Notes under the pieces: generated by a model
The model's input: the letters and a program-made list of their open reading frames with translations, nothing else
What the model was told of the DNA's origin: nothing
Databases searched by the model: none
Assembly (NCBI GenBank): GCA_964247055.1
Contig: OZ176050.1
Coordinates: 5,270,001 to 5,334,000, forward strand
Source of the DNA: Paragordius varius
Taxonomy: Eukaryota; Nematomorpha
DNA: 64,000 nucleotides
Direction: 5' to 3'
Position numbers and translations under genes: made by a program
In this document: positions 61,560-64,000 of the stretch, piece by piece
Layout: the number at the start of each line of letters is the position of its first letter
How positions within the stretch are numbered: position 1 is the stretch's first letter

Positions 61560-64000
61560 GGTACCTACATATATCAAAAAATGGCAAGATTTGACATTCA
61601 TATAAAAAATTTAAACTTTATTCCAAAAATATCACTAAAATATGTCATAAACATAAAAAGTATAATATTAAATTTTAATTTTAGATGTAAGTTTCAAAAA
61701 TCGCAAATTCTTTCGCTCTCCTCACACACAGTGCTCAAGTAGGCTGATGAAATGTATTTCCGAAGCAAAATGTATAAGGATTATCATGGTGCTTTTGGTT
61801 TTGGCTTTTACGAGTGATTTAAGATTATTTACGCTTTTGTGGCAAGACTCCATGTCAGAAAATAGCAAAATTTGCGCATATTTTTTTAAAAAATTTTTTA
61901 GTGAAAGCTAGAGGCCTCATTCTAAAAATATCTCTAAAATATATAACTATATGTAAATACCAAATAATATTTTCAAAAAATATTATTTTTAGATGTGTGC
62001 AAAAATACCAAATTTTATTGCCCTTCTATAATGAGCTAGTCCCTTTAACACGAATTGGATTATCTATTTACCTCAGACAATAATTAAGTTGATATTTTTA
62101 AAAAAATATTGAAAGAAGCGGTTTCAATTTAAATTTATGTTTCTACCCTACTAAAAATTATAGAAATAAGTAATATTTAAATAGAATTTAGTTTTGGATA
62201 ATAGTTCCGTATCAACTACTTTGAGCCATTTATATTGATTCTAATCCTAAAGTTAATGCTATTTTTTATTTAAATCACTAACACTGATATAAACAGAAAA
62301 AGTAGTTTATTTTGTATTTTTATACTTATGCACACATGGGATGTTGGTATTATATTTCGGTTCATTAATGTTATATAAGTGGAAATTTTTGCCAAGGTTT
62401 TAATCCTTATATTTTGAAATTTTAAATTTTAAACAAGCCTGGGGTATCTAACTACCTCAATTTGAATCGAAGAACTGAAATAAATGTGTTGAATCCAATG
62501 TTAAAAACGCAAAAATGCCGGAGTTTCGCGATAAAAATTTTAAATATGCTAAATTTTGATATCACCTAAAATTATTTTTTACAAAGTGCATAATTTAAAA
62601 ATTTTATTTTTAGCAAAATTTTGTTGAAGTGTACTCCCTATATTTTGAGACATGGTAAAAACGGTAAAAAACGCTCTAAGATAATAAAAAGACTTATTCT
62701 ACATATATTTCAATGATGCTGAATATTTCTATCACCTCAGAATTTTGATTAATTCGTTCGTTATGAAAATTATGTTAAATCAATATCGTGTTTTTTACAA
62801 AAGTTACCAAATTTTAAGCGATTAAACTTTAAATTTTTGAAGCAATAGTGTTCAGCATCGTCGAATTATATAGAAAAAGTGTTTTTATAATATTAAGCGT
62901 TTTTATCCGTATGACGCAAAATAGTATGAATTAGGCTTCAAAAAGTTTTTGTATTTTTTTGAAAAAATTTAGCTGATATCAAAATTATGCACACAATAAT
63001 TTTTATCGCGCAATTCAGGCGTTTTTGCGTATATTTTAAAAGGACTAGCTCAATTTAGAAGAGCAAAAAATTGGGGCTGTCGGAGTCTGCATCCAAAAAT
63101 TAAATTTTTTGGAAATATTGTTTCGCTTTTTATCAGAATATATGTATTTCATTAGAGGGTTTTTTGTGGACATGCCTAGATATCGACATCATTAAATTAA
63201 GTGCATACAAAAAATATTTAATGGTATATATATTCTGGTAGAAGAATGAATCAATTGTAGTGCTGGTTTTAGCCTTATGGGTGATTTAAGATATAGACTT
63301 TGATTGTAAATGATCCATATCGAAATCTCTCAAAATTTTATTCGCATTATGCCAAATAAAATTTTTTTCATGAAGGCTAAATGCTACACTCCAAAAATTA
63401 TCATTTAAAATTATTTATTTAAAATTAAAACAATATTTTTTAAAATGTTAATTTTTAGTGTCGAGAGTCTAAATTTTTGGCCCCCTCTAATATGAGCTAG
63501 CCTTCTTAAAATAAGCGCAAAAATACCGAATCACCATAAGAAACATCTGGCAAATAATGACATATAAAAAAATATTATTGAACAAAAATGCATACTTGGT
63601 TTAAAAATTTTATTTTTTAGAAAAATTTTTTCTAACAAATGCAGATGCTAAACATTTCTAAAGGTTGTTTTGCTTTTAAAAGGCATTTCATAAAAAAACA
63701 TAATTCGGGAAAGCTGTTTTGGTTCCAGTTCCAAAGATTATTTTGGATTATTAAGTATGGATTTTGTTCCGGATTTAGGTTCAGGATCCGATTAATTTTA
63801 GTTCATGCATCCGATCCGAATGTTTTTATCTTCGAAAACAATATTGGTTCTGTATGGTTGCGGCTTTTTTGTTTACGGATCAAAGGGTACTATTTCAGCT
63901 TATATAACAGTTATCCTATTTTTTGATTAAATTTGATATTACAGCCTCAAAAACATAAGCCTGTGAGCCCCTATATTAATGTTTTGTGATAAAATTTAAA
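61560..64000. repeat. Mosaic of family A and B remnants
   Basis: Family A blocks recur near 61.77-61.81, 62.50-63.10 and 63.23-63.65 kb (GGATTATCATGGTGCTTTTG, the ACGCAAAAATGCCG block). A truncated family B copy spans about 62.09-62.51 kb (GCCTGGGGTATCTAACTACC, GTGTTGAATCCAATGTTAA). A short GGTTCC/GGTTCAGGATCC patch at 63.72-63.80 kb resembles the hAT MITE. No gene is recognised. Confidence 0.55.

Overview
The window is strongly AT-rich eukaryotic DNA and looks metazoan. It carries a KIF21-type kinesin with a WD40 tail, a DPY30 homologue, a lysocardiolipin/lysophospholipid acyltransferase of the LCLAT1 family and a discoidin-type (F5/8 C) protein. Its most unusual host trait is intron size. 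Several genes need introns of only 21 to 30 nt with GT..AG ends to stay open (DPY30: 22 and 21 nt; acyltransferase: 21, 23 and 28 nt; a small membrane protein: 21 nt). The kinesin in the same window has ordinary and large introns. Introns this small are known in dicyemid mesozoans and a few protists, so a miniaturised parasitic animal is a reasonable but unproven guess.

Layout: 0.6-3.7 kb is a nearly complete LINE (minus). 4.5-6.5 kb holds the discoidin gene (plus) and a four-helix membrane protein (minus). 6.7-13.3 kb is a stack of nested non-autonomous DNA elements (families A and B below) and a 2.4-kb hAT relic. 14.4-19.0 kb is a second LINE (plus) split by a hAT element. 19.7-20.2 kb is DPY30 (plus). 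21.0-22.7 kb is a second, internally deleted hAT copy. 22.7-26.7 kb is an unrecognised element split by a broken Ty3/gypsy LTR element. 28.4-34.8 kb contains unrecognised host-like exons, interrupted by a 1.3-kb foldback element and hAT-type MITEs. 35.9-37.7 kb is the acyltransferase (minus). 38.4-43.3 kb is repeat-rich without genes. 44.6-59.7 kb is the kinesin (minus), with a mariner relic and an LTR-element fossil in its two largest introns. 60.4-64 kb is a mosaic of families A and B with a fresh-looking hAT MITE.

Two abundant non-autonomous families explain much of the noncoding DNA. Family A (about 1.1 kb) has CACTGCGTCAAAAT-type ends next to TA. Family B (about 0.53-0.57 kb) has CACTT...AAGTG ends and a 4-bp target duplication, TTAA or ATAT. 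One family B copy sits inside another, which gives an internal empty-site comparison. No tRNA, rRNA, CRISPR array or prokaryotic signal was seen. The genes do not form an evident pathway; they are ordinary housekeeping genes (chromatin, lipid remodelling, microtubule transport) in transposon-rich DNA.
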